DNA from: Saxidomus purpurata
Lineage: Eukaryota; Mollusca; Bivalvia; Venerida; Veneridae
Assembly (NCBI GenBank): GCA_022818135.1
Contig: JAFMSR010000019.1
Coordinates: forward strand, 36,475,360 to 36,539,359
Reading direction: 5' to 3'
Length of the DNA: 64,000 bases
Positions 1-16,203 of the stretch are shown here, one piece after another; within the stretch, counting starts at the first letter, position 1, and the number at the start of each line of letters is the position of its first letter. The position numbers and the translations under genes were made by a program. The notes beneath the pieces are model-generated. The model saw only the letters and a list, made by a program, of their open reading frames with translations. It was not told the DNA's origin and made no database searches.

Positions 1-1600
1 AAGAAGAAATCATTAGTCAAGTTATCGACATGAAAGTAGGTTCTATACGTACAAAATCCGTTATCTTGACTTTATTTATTTCGATTATTTAGTCTCTCGA
101 AGTGGATTTTCTCGGTCCCGATTTTTTCCCTCCTTATTATATATTAACTGGCGCACATGTGTCATTAATTGTTTGTTTGCGACGTAAGCTGTATAATATG
201 CGGAATGGGTAATTTGTATTGAATTGTGTCAAAACTGAGTAACTTTATTTGCATTTATAAACAGCTTTGTATTTTGTGTGTTATAATATGAATGTTATAT
301 TCAAATAAAAAAGATGAAAAAAAATCCGTTTGTTTGTTTTACATGAATCAGATGAATTGAACATTTAGTTGATTTAAACCTACGTATTGCACATATCACA
401 AGATGGTGGAAAGAAGTCATTCGCGCAAACGTTTTTCTATCAACAATAATTTTTCCTACCCCACCTTTTGAGCATATTTGATCTAACTTCGGTTATCTAG
501 ATTTTAAAATATCTAGACTTATTTTCTTTGGTCCCAAAGTAGCCGAGATAACGAGAGTCGATTGTATATAAAACCCTTGTAATCTGTTTTAAAAGACAAA
601 ACATATACTTGATGTATTAAAAAGGTTCAGTGAGCCGTGTCTGCAGATATAACGTTTAGAATAGAACTGTTAATACTGAGTAGAACATACAGGTCAGGAT
701 TCATTTATTTTCTTTCATGTTCCTATGCAGTTTTCTTTACATCATTAAACATAACTCTTTGTCCTTTCCCCGTTTCAACATTATCCTAACCCTTACCCTA
801 TTTCAAATATATACATGTTTTGAGTTTATGTATCACCGCTGTTGTACCGGGAAAGACCAGTTTTCTAAGATGTTTCTGATACACTCATAATTATCCGCCA
901 ATAATTAGGCTCGAACTCATTATGGAGGATGATTTGACTTAAGCATTGTGTATCTGACCACGGAGCCATGTAGCCGACCATACACATCCAAACAATTGCA
1001 CTGAGAACACAAAATATAAACATTAATTTAACAACAACATTTCTTTATCTCTATTGTGTCATCAATAAGATTACAAAATATACTGTAGACTATAAAGCAT
1101 GCAATGCAGTGTGTGATTTTATGATATAAGTTTAAATGTAAATAACACGCACAAAAAACTGGCTTTGGATTTTCAAGAAAACAGTGTTGTGTGCGGTTAG
1201 CTTCACGTAATCGTACACGTACACGTCTGAAATCTCAATCCTCTAATGCTAACTGGTAGCATGTAATGTGAAGATGATTAGTGTTGTTTAATGAGATTGA
1301 ACACGATAACGATTCTATGGGCCGGCTTCACAACTACAAATGCTTCTTCGGAGGAATATGCTTTAAACCTATATTAAAACTATTATAAAGTGGTCACTAT
1401 AAGAATGGTTTGTTTCTGTAAAGACTAGAATATCACATATGTGAAATTCTATTTTATCGAGCTTATTGCGGACACTTTGAATGCAATATGCTCTTTTATG
1501 ACCCTTTTAAAGCTATTATTAGAATCTGAGTCAACAGAAGTATTGACGAATGAGTATCTGGACCAGGAGTATGATGCAAATTACCAGACAACAATTAAAG
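1..1600. repeat. Segmental duplication, copy A (uninterrupted)
   Basis: This stretch aligns by eye in blocks with 10728-11780 and 19755-20165. Matching blocks include the first 50 bases, about 590-720, about 820-985 (with the shared words ACCGCTGTTGTACCGGGAAA and ATCCGCCAATAATT) and about 1240-1600. Divergence is clear but order and orientation are kept. Copy A has no LINE where copy B has one. Copy A begins at the window edge and probably extends left. A 65-codon open frame at 1441-1638 lies in the duplicated part. Its counterpart near 20000 is broken, so I do not call it a gene. Confidence 0.8.
890..990 (-). repeat. tRNA-derived SINE head (in duplication copy A)
   Basis: On the minus strand there is a pol III A-box-like word, TGGCTCCGTGGTCAGA, followed about 45 bases later by a B-box-like word, GAGTTCGAGCC. 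This is the usual head of a tRNA-derived SINE. The same head, diverged, is in copy B at about 11430-11520, so the SINE was inserted before the duplication. Confidence 0.5.
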
Positions 1601-1814
1601 AATTGAGTAAAATGCTCCCAAAACAGTATAAAGAGTGACCAATGAGGTTTTGAATGGAGTCGTATGGAGTAGAAACATCCACTATCGAGTGTCAAGTAAC
1701 GTTTGTAGAAAATAGACATGTGCTGAAAAGGACGTGTAAACGTCGCCACGTGCTGCGCCGTACACGGTAAATTATAATTCATGTAATAAAGTGAAATAAC
1801 GTCGTATATACTAT

Positions 1815-3499
1815 TAGACATTTGCGAGGTAAGTCGGAAGGCGATAGTAAATGGCAGATTGTGAACATTTTATGGGGAACATCTCAAAATTATACACATG
1901 TCAATTTAGTGATAAGTCGTATAAAACATCATTTTTGCAAAGAGCATCATTTCGGAGACACATCATTACAAAGATATTTTATAATTGCGTATACAAAGAA
2001 TTTAAATGATTAAACCGATTTCTTTTTGCCTGCAAACAAGAGATGCACATACTCTAACTGTCTGGGGAAGTAATTGTCGCGGGTGCGCCAAACAAAGCTG
2101 ATGCTCCTGCAATACTTTATGTCACAATATGGCATGTTCGCCCTGATGTCTGTAACGGGTTATATACTTATTTTATATATGATTAATTTCTCATCAAACT
2201 GACCGAGTATCAAGATTATTTCACCATACATAAACATTGTGTAATATCATATTGTGAATTTTATTTGCCCACAAAATATATACTGTTTGACTGTCAAAAC
2301 AATCCGCACGATATTTGCGTGCAAAACATAGGCGTGACATAAAAGGAATCAATAAAACAAATTAAAGATAACACTGGCAGAATTCGGTATCTGGAATCGC
2401 AGATACTCGGGGTTTTGACAGAAAGAATAATTGAAACTCTTTTTTTTCAAATTCTCGTTTTCACCCTGTAAAATATGAAACACGCCAGAGCGCATTTATA
2501 CTTATTACCTTTATACTTCATGACTAATCATTTAAATTATATGTACGCAATCATAAAAAATATATATACAAGTATCACTCATGTGATTTTATCGGTACCG
2601 CTTTCACTTTATACTTCAACTAAAGGCGCGGGGAGCCAGAACGTGTTGTACACAGTCAAATCGCCTAAAATGCGTCCCCGTATTTTAACCGTGCAAATTA
2701 TAAACACGTGCTTGTTCCCAACGCCTTCAGTTAAAGTAGAAGCATTCATGTAAACTAATCAATTAGAAATGTGGCAAGACCACATTTGCAGGTTTTTGTA
2801 GAATTTTGATACGAAGCGGCCGGATTCGATGTATATCCTGACTTACTCTTGCAGACAACAGTTTCCCTTTCAGACGAAACCGATAAGTTGATACACTATG
2901 GTAATTTCGTAGAGAAATCGACTTCTAAGTATAAATGAGTTTCAATTATTTTTTTCTGTCAAAACCCCGAATATCTGTGTCTAGAATGTGGCTTCCTTGG
3001 GTATCAAAATGAAGCCCAACAGTTTGGATTATGCGTCAAATTGCGAATGATTTACTGTTTCCACAAGATCTGTCCAAATCGAAATCCTGTTATGACTTCT
3101 TATACTGCGGCACAGTTGCGACGAAAACCTGGTCAAGAAAGAAGTGCTACGGTTTGAAAAGGTATATAGCCCGTTATAGACATAAGGGCGAACATGCCAT
3201 TTGTGAAATGAAATCAGCTCTGATTTGGCGCACATGCGACAATTACTTCCCCAGACGGTAAGAGTATGCACATCTCTTGTTTGCAGGCGAATAGAAATCG
3301 CTCTTATCAATAAAATACTATGTACGTAATTATAAAATGTATTTGCGATGATGAGTCTCCGAAATGATGCTCTTTGCAAAAATGATGTTTTATACAAGTA
3401 ATCACTAATTTGAAATGTGTATAATTTTGAGATGTTCCCCATAAAATGTTCACAATCTGCCATTCACTATCGCCTTCCGACTTACCTCGCAAATGTCTA
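1815..3499. mobile_element. 1.7 kb element with long inverted repeats, flanked by TA
   Basis: The ends are GACATTTGCGAGGTAAGTCG on the left (from 1817) and its reverse complement on the right (to 3497), both bordered by TA. The inverted arms match strongly over about 350 bp (1817-2165 against 3497-3150) and again at the inner edge (about 2385-2440 against 2990-2935, around GGGGTTTTGACAGAAA). The outer arms carry the same short open frame in mirror image, which explains two similar short ORFs on opposite strands. No transposase is present. The TA borders suggest a non-autonomous Tc1/mariner-like or foldback element; the superfamily is inferred from the TA only. Confidence 0.75.
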
Positions 3500-5056
3500 G
3501 TGCGACAGCGCGGCGGAACGTATCACGGCTCAGAAAATCAAGATACCGCTAGTTGTACTCACATACACATAAGCTCCAGAACATGCAGCATGATTTATTA
3601 TTGAGCTTAAAAGTAAACGGAGGTAATAGGAAAATAATATGAATCTTTGATAATGTACAGAAATATCTCTTATGTGGAAGGGTTGCTTGTTTCACACATT
3701 TGTTAATGAAGGATTGGAAGTTAAATTTAGTATTATTGAACTCTTTTGCTCGGTATTTACTTTGAATACTATCAAATAGATAAGAAAAGAAGTCTTATAG
3801 TAAAGACTCTGTGTCACATATAGTATCTTTAGCAATTAAGTGACAGATTCAATGATCTTTTTAAAGAGAGACTGAGATCGGCATCACTTTCTACACTCAA
3901 CGGGTTTGTAAACGAAAAGTGGCAAACTATTTATTTTACACAGTGTTATTGTGTTTCAAATTTATTCAACTTTCTTGCACAACAAAAACAACATAAAATT
4001 GAATTCTTGTAAAAGTTTCAATAATTCATCGCAAACAAGACTTAAATAGAAATTTTAAAAAAAGCGTCATTCAAATAAAAATGTTCAACAGGGGCAATCT
4101 TTGCGTTTCTAATATCGGTTAAGTGTATAATTGACAGAAATACTCACACGTTATCAGAAATATTTCAAATGAATGCTGAACACAAAATCTATGTAAGTTA
4201 ATCGAATACAAAATTTTACATACAAGTCAGAACTATTTACATTATTGCATTTACTCTGTTACTTTGATATACAGCCAAGCAATGAATCATAAACAAATCA
4301 TCCCTATATACAATGTACTTAAAAGCCACGTAAAGTGCGAGTGATAAAAAGAGAGTTAAATCATAAAGATTTTAAAATATGCACGTTTAAGTTGCTTCCC
4401 TTCTATAGAAGTGTTCAACCGACGTACATTAATTTCAAATACCAGTAAAGAGAAAAATTATCATTTAAATTTTCAAAATGAAGTAAAAAAAACCTCGATA
4501 ATCAATAAATATAATATATAGTAAAGCTTTCGTAACTACTTTTCAAAATGAAACATATGTAATAATGTTAAATATAGTTGTACTGCATGATAGCGTGAAC
4601 GAAGGAGAGTAGATAATTGCACATAAACTTTGGGGATCTGCGACATTTGGTTCCTTTCCTTTATACATTAGTAAAATAAGGTGAAAAAAATGAAACCATT
4701 ATATAGATACTAGAACAATAATAAATGCTATATACTTTCTAGACACGTATTAATACTGTTGTAAATTTGCATTTTAAAGTAACGCAATGTGTGTGAAAAC
4801 AACAACAGATTAGAATCACCTCTTTATTCATCTCCAGTAGACCGCAAATTCATGAACGTGACAAAATGATTGCAACCTTAGATTGCTTCACTTTATACAA
4901 TAAGTAGATGTGCTTGCACGAGTGTCATGATTATAATCGCAAAGATGTATCTATAAACTGGCAAAATTACAAGATTAACGTTTTAGATTTAATTGACTTT
5001 TGATCATTGAGACAAAAGTAAAAAGACTAAACTGTGCCAGCTTTAGGATCACATTT
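3500..5056. other. AT-rich intergenic DNA, nothing recognised
   Basis: I see no convincing exon, repeat border or RNA gene here; the frames are closed by frequent stops. Confidence 0.5.
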
Positions 5057-9642
<4,586 letters not shown>

Positions 9643-10727
9643 GTACTGACTCTGTATAATTCTAAAGAAAACCAGTTTAATGACTACAGGTTGAAAGTGG
9701 TTTATGAAAAAAGTTGTCATTTGTATATAAATGTTTTAATGACGGTAAAACATGTAGGGCTAAACTAAGCTAGGCTGTTTGCTAGCATACAACAATTATC
9801 AATTACATGGAGATGATATTCGATCAAATTACTAAAACGATTTCTACTTATTTCGATTTAACACAGATACATATTTTCCACTATTTAGGACTGAAGGAGG
9901 AGTTTGCTGCACAACCGAAATCAAAACGACATTATGACATAATCCGCTTGAAAAGATGGTGATTTTAACAGTGACATAACAGAAAATGTAGTATAAAAAA
10001 TTAACTGCTTTACTAAGAAATAATGATGGAAATCAGTACTATGTGTTTGCCATTGTAAGAAAGCATGTGTAAAAATACCTAGCGTTACACGTTGTGCTGC
10101 TCATAAGACAAAGTAATCTTATACTTAAATACGATAGAAATCAATGAACCAAAATAATATAAAGATATCAACTGTTCTTAATTTTGAATAAACAATTTGA
10201 GGACATTGTGCGTTGTGTTTTTCTCGTATAGAAAAGAGGTTGATATCTAAGACGTGTACGTGCACGAGTATGTGTAGTAGATATGTGTGTATACTATGTC
10301 ATTCATGTATAGAAAATATTCAAAATACCACAAATCTTTTTTCAAGTTATCTCCGTGTACAGAAGTTTTTACTTGTATATGGTTGCTGCTGTTTGTTTCG
10401 ATTTTAATTATAGCCATCATAATAAAGTTGTACCTTATTACAACCCCAATTATACAACCTATTTATTTTCAGTCATACCAAAGAAAGTTAAAATACATAC
10501 TTGTTAAAGTAATATATGTGTCTTATTCGTATATATCTTCAGCAAACTTCTGCTGTTATAATAGAAAAAGCTTCGTTTTAAATCAAACAGAAAAGTACAA
10601 AACATAGAAGTTGATACATTAATGCCACTTTACCAGTATTTTGAAAATAGCGGTTGACATTTAAGCCGGATACGTGTAGTGAAATTTACTTGTGTTCTAT
10701 CTCGTTAAGGTATGTGCTCATTGAATG
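9643..10727. other. AT-rich DNA, nothing recognised
   Basis: Contains open frames at 10213-10607 without splice sites or recognisable domains. I do not support a gene here. Confidence 0.45.
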
Positions 10728-10794
10728 AAGAATAAATCACTAGTCAAGTTATCGACGTGTAAAGTAGGTTCTACACGTGAATGAAAAACTTGTA

Positions 10795-11130
10795 AGAGTG
10801 AGGTTGGGTGCGCACCATAAACCGATTTAAGCTCCCCAGTGGTGTTTTTGCCACTGACCGTTCCAAGGCGGTGCCCCACTGTGTTCCTTTAATTGTTCGT
10901 TTTGTCCTCGTGTGTTTGCTTTGTATGCTAGTGTGTGTTGGTAGTGTATATGTGTGTGTGTGTACATGATTGTGTGTGTGTCGTGTGTGTGTGCGTGTGT
11001 GTGTGCGTGTGTGTGTGTGTGTGTGTTGGTGGTGTGCACTTCTGGGTGCTGTGGGGCTCGTTTTGGGGAGGCTGCGTTTTTGGTACGTGGCATTCCCTGT
11101 TTGATATTATTTTTGTTTTTTTGTTTGTAA
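10795..11130 (+). repeat. SINE-like dispersed repeat with TG tract, copy 2
   Basis: The left part has a hairpin (CCAGTGGTG...CACTG) and reads GGTGCGCACCATAAACCG at its start. The middle is a TG-rich tract, and the right part repeats 7200-7310 almost exactly. I do not know the family name; no coding capacity. Confidence 0.6.
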
Positions 11131-11429
11131 CTTTTTCATCAGTTTTCAAAGACAAATACTTGATAGATCAAAACCGTTCAGTGAACCGTGTCTGCAGATA
11201 TAACGTTTGGAATGGAACTGTTAATGCTGAGGAGAACATATAATTCAGGATTCATTTATTTTCGTTCACGAATCTATGTAGATTTTTTTTTTAAATAATT
11301 AAACATAACAATTTGTCCTTTTCTCGTTTCTACAGTATATCAAGTATGTACATGTTTTGAGTTTATGAAATCACCGCTGTTGTACCGGGAAAGACCAGTT
11401 TCCTGAAATGTTTCTGCCACACACAAAAA

Positions 11430-11520
11430 CATCCGCCAATAATTGGGCTCGATCTCATGATAGAGGATCATTTGACTTCAGAATTGTGTCTCTTACCACA
11501 TGGCCACGGAGACCAACATA
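11430..11520 (-). repeat. tRNA-derived SINE head (in duplication copy B)
   Basis: Diverged counterpart of 890-990: A-box-like TGGCCATGTGGTAAGA and B-box-like GAGATCGAGCCC on the minus strand. Confidence 0.45.
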
Positions 11521-12135
11521 CACATCTTTAAAATATTTTGAAAATAGACAAAAATCATCATTCATTTAACAACAACATTTCTTTCACTTTTAGTCTGTCA
11601 CCAATAAGAATATTCATTTCCATCTTACAACATAATATACTGTAGACTATAAAGTATGCAATGCATTGTCACAGTGTTTTTTTGTAATATATTAGGTTAA
11701 AATTCAATGAACACGCAAGAAAATCTCGCTTTTGGAGTTGAAGTACATGTAGTTACCTTTCTCAAGCTGTTTTAATGAAAACAATGTTTTTTTTGAGTGA
11801 CGTCACATCCGTCAAAACAAGTTTTCAAAATGACGTTACTTTAAAAATGAAAAAAAAAAGAAATATAACGTTATACTTCTTTCGATGTTGGTAAAAACTG
11901 TATGAAATAGTGTAAAATTTAAAGCTGATTAATTTGATATACATTTGTTAGTGTAATCGGGATAGATGTAACAAATATCAACACATAAGATACTGGATTG
12001 GATGCGATCGCACAGGAAGTCTACTGTTAACTGTTTTTTGAAAAAAAATGTAGATAGAGAATGCGAGTAAATCACACATATTTATGACAAAAAACACGTT
12101 TTTCCCTGGCAAATACTGTGATTCGTTATGGAAAG

Positions 12136-14218
12136 ATGAGTAGTGAAAACAGCCAAATTGTTAAACGTGGAACAATGTCACAAGCGGAAGTAGAATTCAA
12201 CGGTGGTGAAAACTGTATTACTACAACAGAAAGTCGCTCATATGAATTGAATGAAATTTAATCTATGAAAAAAAAACTCAGAGCTGAAGATAATCCTTTC
12301 TTCGAGCTGACAGAAACAAATGGAGGAATTAAACTCACTCTAAATGTAGATACTTTTGAACTTCTAATGCAATCTGCTGAAGAATATTTATTGACAAATT
12401 CAAATTCATATTATGTGAAAAAACCTATTACTGACAAATCTGGTCATATTGTGGAGACGCAATAGTGTACACTTTTATGATAAATCATCACATTATACTT
12501 TAAACTTATACCACACGCGATCAACTGGTCTAGTAAACGGGAAAACTACTCACCAATTCCTTGAATTTGATCTACCGCAGATATATGTGAACATTAAAAA
12601 CAAGTTATTGTAGGCAAATTTAGGCTTCAGTGAGTTTATTGAAAATGTTAGAGGGCTAGTTCTGCAATACTTTAGATCAAAGCAGGATACACAAGATGAT
12701 TTGATTCCGCTATCGGAATGTCGTAATTCTAGCCAAACTTCAAATGAAAAAGATACGAATTCAGAGATCAGCGATGTAACTCAGACCGATCAAAAATCAG
12801 ACTTGAGCGCTGCAGACTTATCGGTGGATACAATTGACACAGGTTTGAATGAAAGTGTTGTACAGGAGAAATCTGAATCGGCAAATCAAGTGCTTTGTTC
12901 ATTGAAAACTGATGTCAATAATTTAAGAAGCGAAATGGTTGCATATGTAAAAGAAAGTTCACAGCAAATATCTGAGATAAAAGATAAAATACAGGGGCTT
13001 AAAAATCAAAACACGGTAAAATTACGAGAAAACGAAAGAAAAATGGAGGATATTAATGAAGGCATGGATGGACTGCGTGAACATGTATCAAATACAAGCA
13101 GCAGTATTTTACGCCGATTACAGTCAGTAACCGATTACATGACAACTCGCGTGAGTCAGGCAGTTAAAACGTCGTTAAACAAAGAACAAACGATAAATAA
13201 CTCAATCCAGAGTGAGACATGTGATCAGCTGAAATTACCACCCACGCAAGCTACTCTAAATCTACAGCAGACGAAATTTGCTGAAACGACCCCCACAAAA
13301 TTGCCTGCTGATAACTCTCAACAAAACATTACAGGGCAAGTAAACTATTCACCTCCTCGGCCCGGTAAGACAGTCTTAATAGGCGATTCAGTCCTTCGAG
13401 ACGTAGATGAGAGAGGACTAAATGGGAACGTGGAGATCAAATCTATATCTGGTGGTACGGCGCGACATATTGGCGAACGTCTGCGGAGATGGTCATTCGA
13501 TGACGACAGCAATATAGTAATACACGTTGGCGGAAATGACATATCTAATGGAGCGCAGCTTATTTCAATTAAGAAAGAACTTTCGCATTCGATAAACTGC
13601 GTCAAAGATGAGTACCCATGGTTAAAAACATATATATGCACAGTTTGCCCTAGGCAGGATACGGACGTAAATGAACTTAACCGTCAACTTGCAAGTGTAT
13701 GCCAAGACACAAGTTCTACGCTGATTGAGCTGCACGACAACTTTGTTTACGGTAACAGACAGCCCGTGCGTACATTCTTTCACAATGATGGAAAACATCT
13801 TAGGCGAAGAGGAACGAGTGCACTATTAAAGGCTATTGACTGTGTTACACCTCTTATCAAAATTCGGCTTAACGCGAATACTGAAGAGAGACGCTTCAAC
13901 GGAAAGGACCTTCAACCTGGAAATCGGCAGCCACGTGTTGAACAGAAGAGGTATGGACGACAGTATTGCACCATCTGTCGTTTGAACAATCATACGACAG
14001 AAGACTGCAAACGAAAGAATGAAACACCATTCTGGCAATCTTCAGCACGCGACGTACATCAACAATACAAAATATTCGACTATAATCACGACCGCTTACA
14101 AAGTGAATATTATCCACCTATACAGAACAGAGAGACAATGGAGAACAACAGATGGTCATATACCGATAGTTATTGTAGACTGTGTAAGAAATATGGTCAG
14201 GCATGCAGACGACATTGA
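12136..14218 (+). pseudogene. LINE ORF1: coiled coil, SGNH esterase, zinc knuckle (broken N-terminus)
   Basis: ORF1 proteins of this LINE group bind element RNA. The N-terminal part (12136-12465) has an in-frame stop at 12259 and ends at 12465. A further stretch to 12700 is recognisable as LINE-type sequence but interrupted. From 12701 the frame is open for 505 codons. Residues about 60-160 are rich in charged heptad-like sequence. At about 225-385 lies an SGNH hydrolase domain with GDS (LIGDSVLRD), GGND (HVGGNDIS) and the C-terminal NDGKHL block. A CCHC knuckle follows (CTICRLNNHTTEDC). CR1-like LINEs are known to carry an esterase in ORF1. The stops make a working copy unlikely. Confidence 0.85.
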
Positions 14219-14269
14219 ACAGAGACTGGTTTTAAATATAGACAGTCAAGTTTATATGAACAGTGTTAG

Positions 14270-15794
14270 AACTTTTCCGGCAAACACTCGCCAACGTGTA
14301 AGAAATGTGTTGAAGATGATTACTTAAACTACAATAGGTTTGATAGTTTCAATAAGATTTGCTCTGATTGGAATCAAATAATTTGTGTTTGTAATATTGT
14401 AGATCAGTCTTTGATTATAAACAATTCAAACGCTTTTTCTAGATCTACTATTGATAATTTGAAATTACAATTGAGCAACTGTGATAAGAACATCACCTTA
14501 TATAGCAATGAAATATTGCTTAAAAGAAATATTTCTCTCCGTAAAAATACATCTATAATTAAAACTAATTATATTATTTACCGTCAATGTAGTTGGTTAA
14601 TTCCGACTGAATGTAAATTTCAGTTGAATATGCTTAAAAATAATACATTTTGCTTAGTAAAAACCTTTAACAGGTATAGTTATGTGAAACATTGTATTGA
14701 AAACTGTTTTTCATGGTGTCGCATCTTTCCATTTTTTATTTGCATAAATATGACATATGACTTTTCGCGGGTTCATATTAACACGAAAAATGAAATAATT
14801 TCTTTTACATTCAGTTGCTGTAGCATTGGTGCTGAGATGATATTAAATTATGTATTGCCTGATCATGAAGGCGTTATGTGTACATCAACTATGAAGATAC
14901 ATTCATATCTAAACGAACTATGCAGCTTTGATAGTGTTTCGCAACTTGCGCAGATTTTTCCCTTTTCAGATAGTCGCAGTAAAACTGAATCCTTGCCAAA
15001 TAATAATAACATAAGTAATAAAAGTCAACAACAACATTTAAATTATGCAAACATATTATTTTGCAATAAAAATAAGGGGCTACAAATTGCCAATTTAAAC
15101 ATTCAACATTTTTTACCGAAATTAGATGAAATCAAATTTCAGTTGCTACACAATAATATGCCCAAAATATTTGGATTATGTGAAACATTTTTAACAGAAA
15201 AAACTTTTGATAGTTTATTAAGGATAAATAACTATGTTTTTGAGAGAAAAGATCGAGGTGGTAATCGTAAAGGCGGTGGATTGATTGTTTAAATCTCCGA
15301 ATCTATATCATACAGACGACGGACTGATATCGAATCAAATAATATAGAATCAATATGGATTCAAATCAATATTAAAGGTAGTAAACCTTTTCTGGTAAAC
15401 TTTGTTTACAGGCCACCTAATTCATCACAAAAATTGGATACATTTGTACGAATCTGAAATGAGCATTGCAGACTCTGTTAGCTCAGAAATTCATATTTTA
15501 GGGGATGTCAACTTTAAGTACAATTCAAATGCCGACACATGCAAGTACGAAAATAATCGCTGGGAATCTTGCATTGCTAACTTCGATCTTAAACAACTTA
15601 TTAACAAACCAACCAGAATTACTAAACGATGGGCCAATATAATAGATCACATATATTCAAACAAGTCGAATCAGCTGACTGGTATACAAGTACCATTCTT
15701 CAGTATCAGTGATCATTATCCTGTGTGCTGTACCCGAGTCACTAAACCACAGTGCGTGAAACAAGATTATCATAAGCTTATTCGCTATCGCTGA
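14270..15794 (+). pseudogene. LINE ORF2 N-terminal half: AP endonuclease, frameshifted
   Basis: ORF2 of this LINE type nicks target DNA with an AP-type endonuclease. The frame is open from about 14270 (CKKCVEDDYLN) to a stop at 15290-15292. The endonuclease starts near 15070 (LNIQHFLPKLDEI), with GLCETFL, then YRPPN after the stop, ILGDVNF, INKPTRIT, IDHIYSN and the catalytic SDHYPV. A stop at 15290 and a frameshift near 15450 break it. The protein ends at 15794 just after the endonuclease, followed by 3' UTR-like sequence rather than reverse transcriptase. Confidence 0.85.
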
Positions 15795-16203
15795 ATCGCT
15801 ATCGAGAATAGCCTTCCGGCCTAAATTGTTCTAAATTTAAAATTTACTTCTACAAATATATTTCCGCACTAACTTTTGGTCTAAATTTTTGAGTGTCTGT
15901 CTTATCAAAAGAAAGTTTCAACAATTTAACAATTTTTGTCTTACTTTTGTCATATCTAACTTTTCTAAAAAATAGACTTTTGAAAAATATGATTGTTAAA
16001 TTGTAAAATGTATAACTAGTAAATCATATTTTGTTTCATATTTCTCTTTCAACGGTATGTTATTGTTGTTGCATTTTAATTCTTCTTTTACATTGTTGAA
16101 GGCCATATGAAAATAAGATGTATTTTGATTTACATGTAAATCCTTGTATGTCTGATATGTAACCTTCATGAAATAAAGATTTTATTATTATTATTGTTGT
16201 TAT

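Larger units (their letters stand above)
10728..11780. repeat. Segmental duplication, copy B, left half
   Basis: Matches 1-60 and then about 590-1180 of copy A. Between these blocks it carries a SINE-like insert (about 10795-11130) in place of copy A sequence. It stops matching at about 11780 where LINE sequence begins, and resumes at about 19755. Confidence 0.78.
11780..16203 (+). mobile_element. CR1/L2-like LINE, copy 1, with internal deletion
   Basis: Same-strand order: 5' region, ORF1 (12136-14218), endonuclease part of ORF2 (about 14270-15794), then a 3' end with AATAAAGATTTTATTATTAT at about 16170-16195. The reverse transcriptase expected between endonuclease and 3' end is missing from this copy. 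The tail is shared with the LINE end at about 19725 and, on the other strand, at 61464. The left border is set by where the duplicated host segment stops matching. Confidence 0.8.

Noticed and set aside
1441..1638. 65-codon frame LIADTLNAICSFMTLLKLLLES...
   Set aside because: Looks protein-like, but the duplicated counterpart near 20000 is interrupted and no splice partners or domain were seen.
9888..9960. Extra exon for the PAN/Apple-like gene (GLKEEFAAQPKSK...)
   Set aside because: Has an acceptor-like AG, but the preceding exon already ends in an in-frame TAG.
10213..10607. 106-codon frame with hydrophobic stretch
   Set aside because: No recognised family, no splice borders, AT-rich composition explains the hydrophobic residues.
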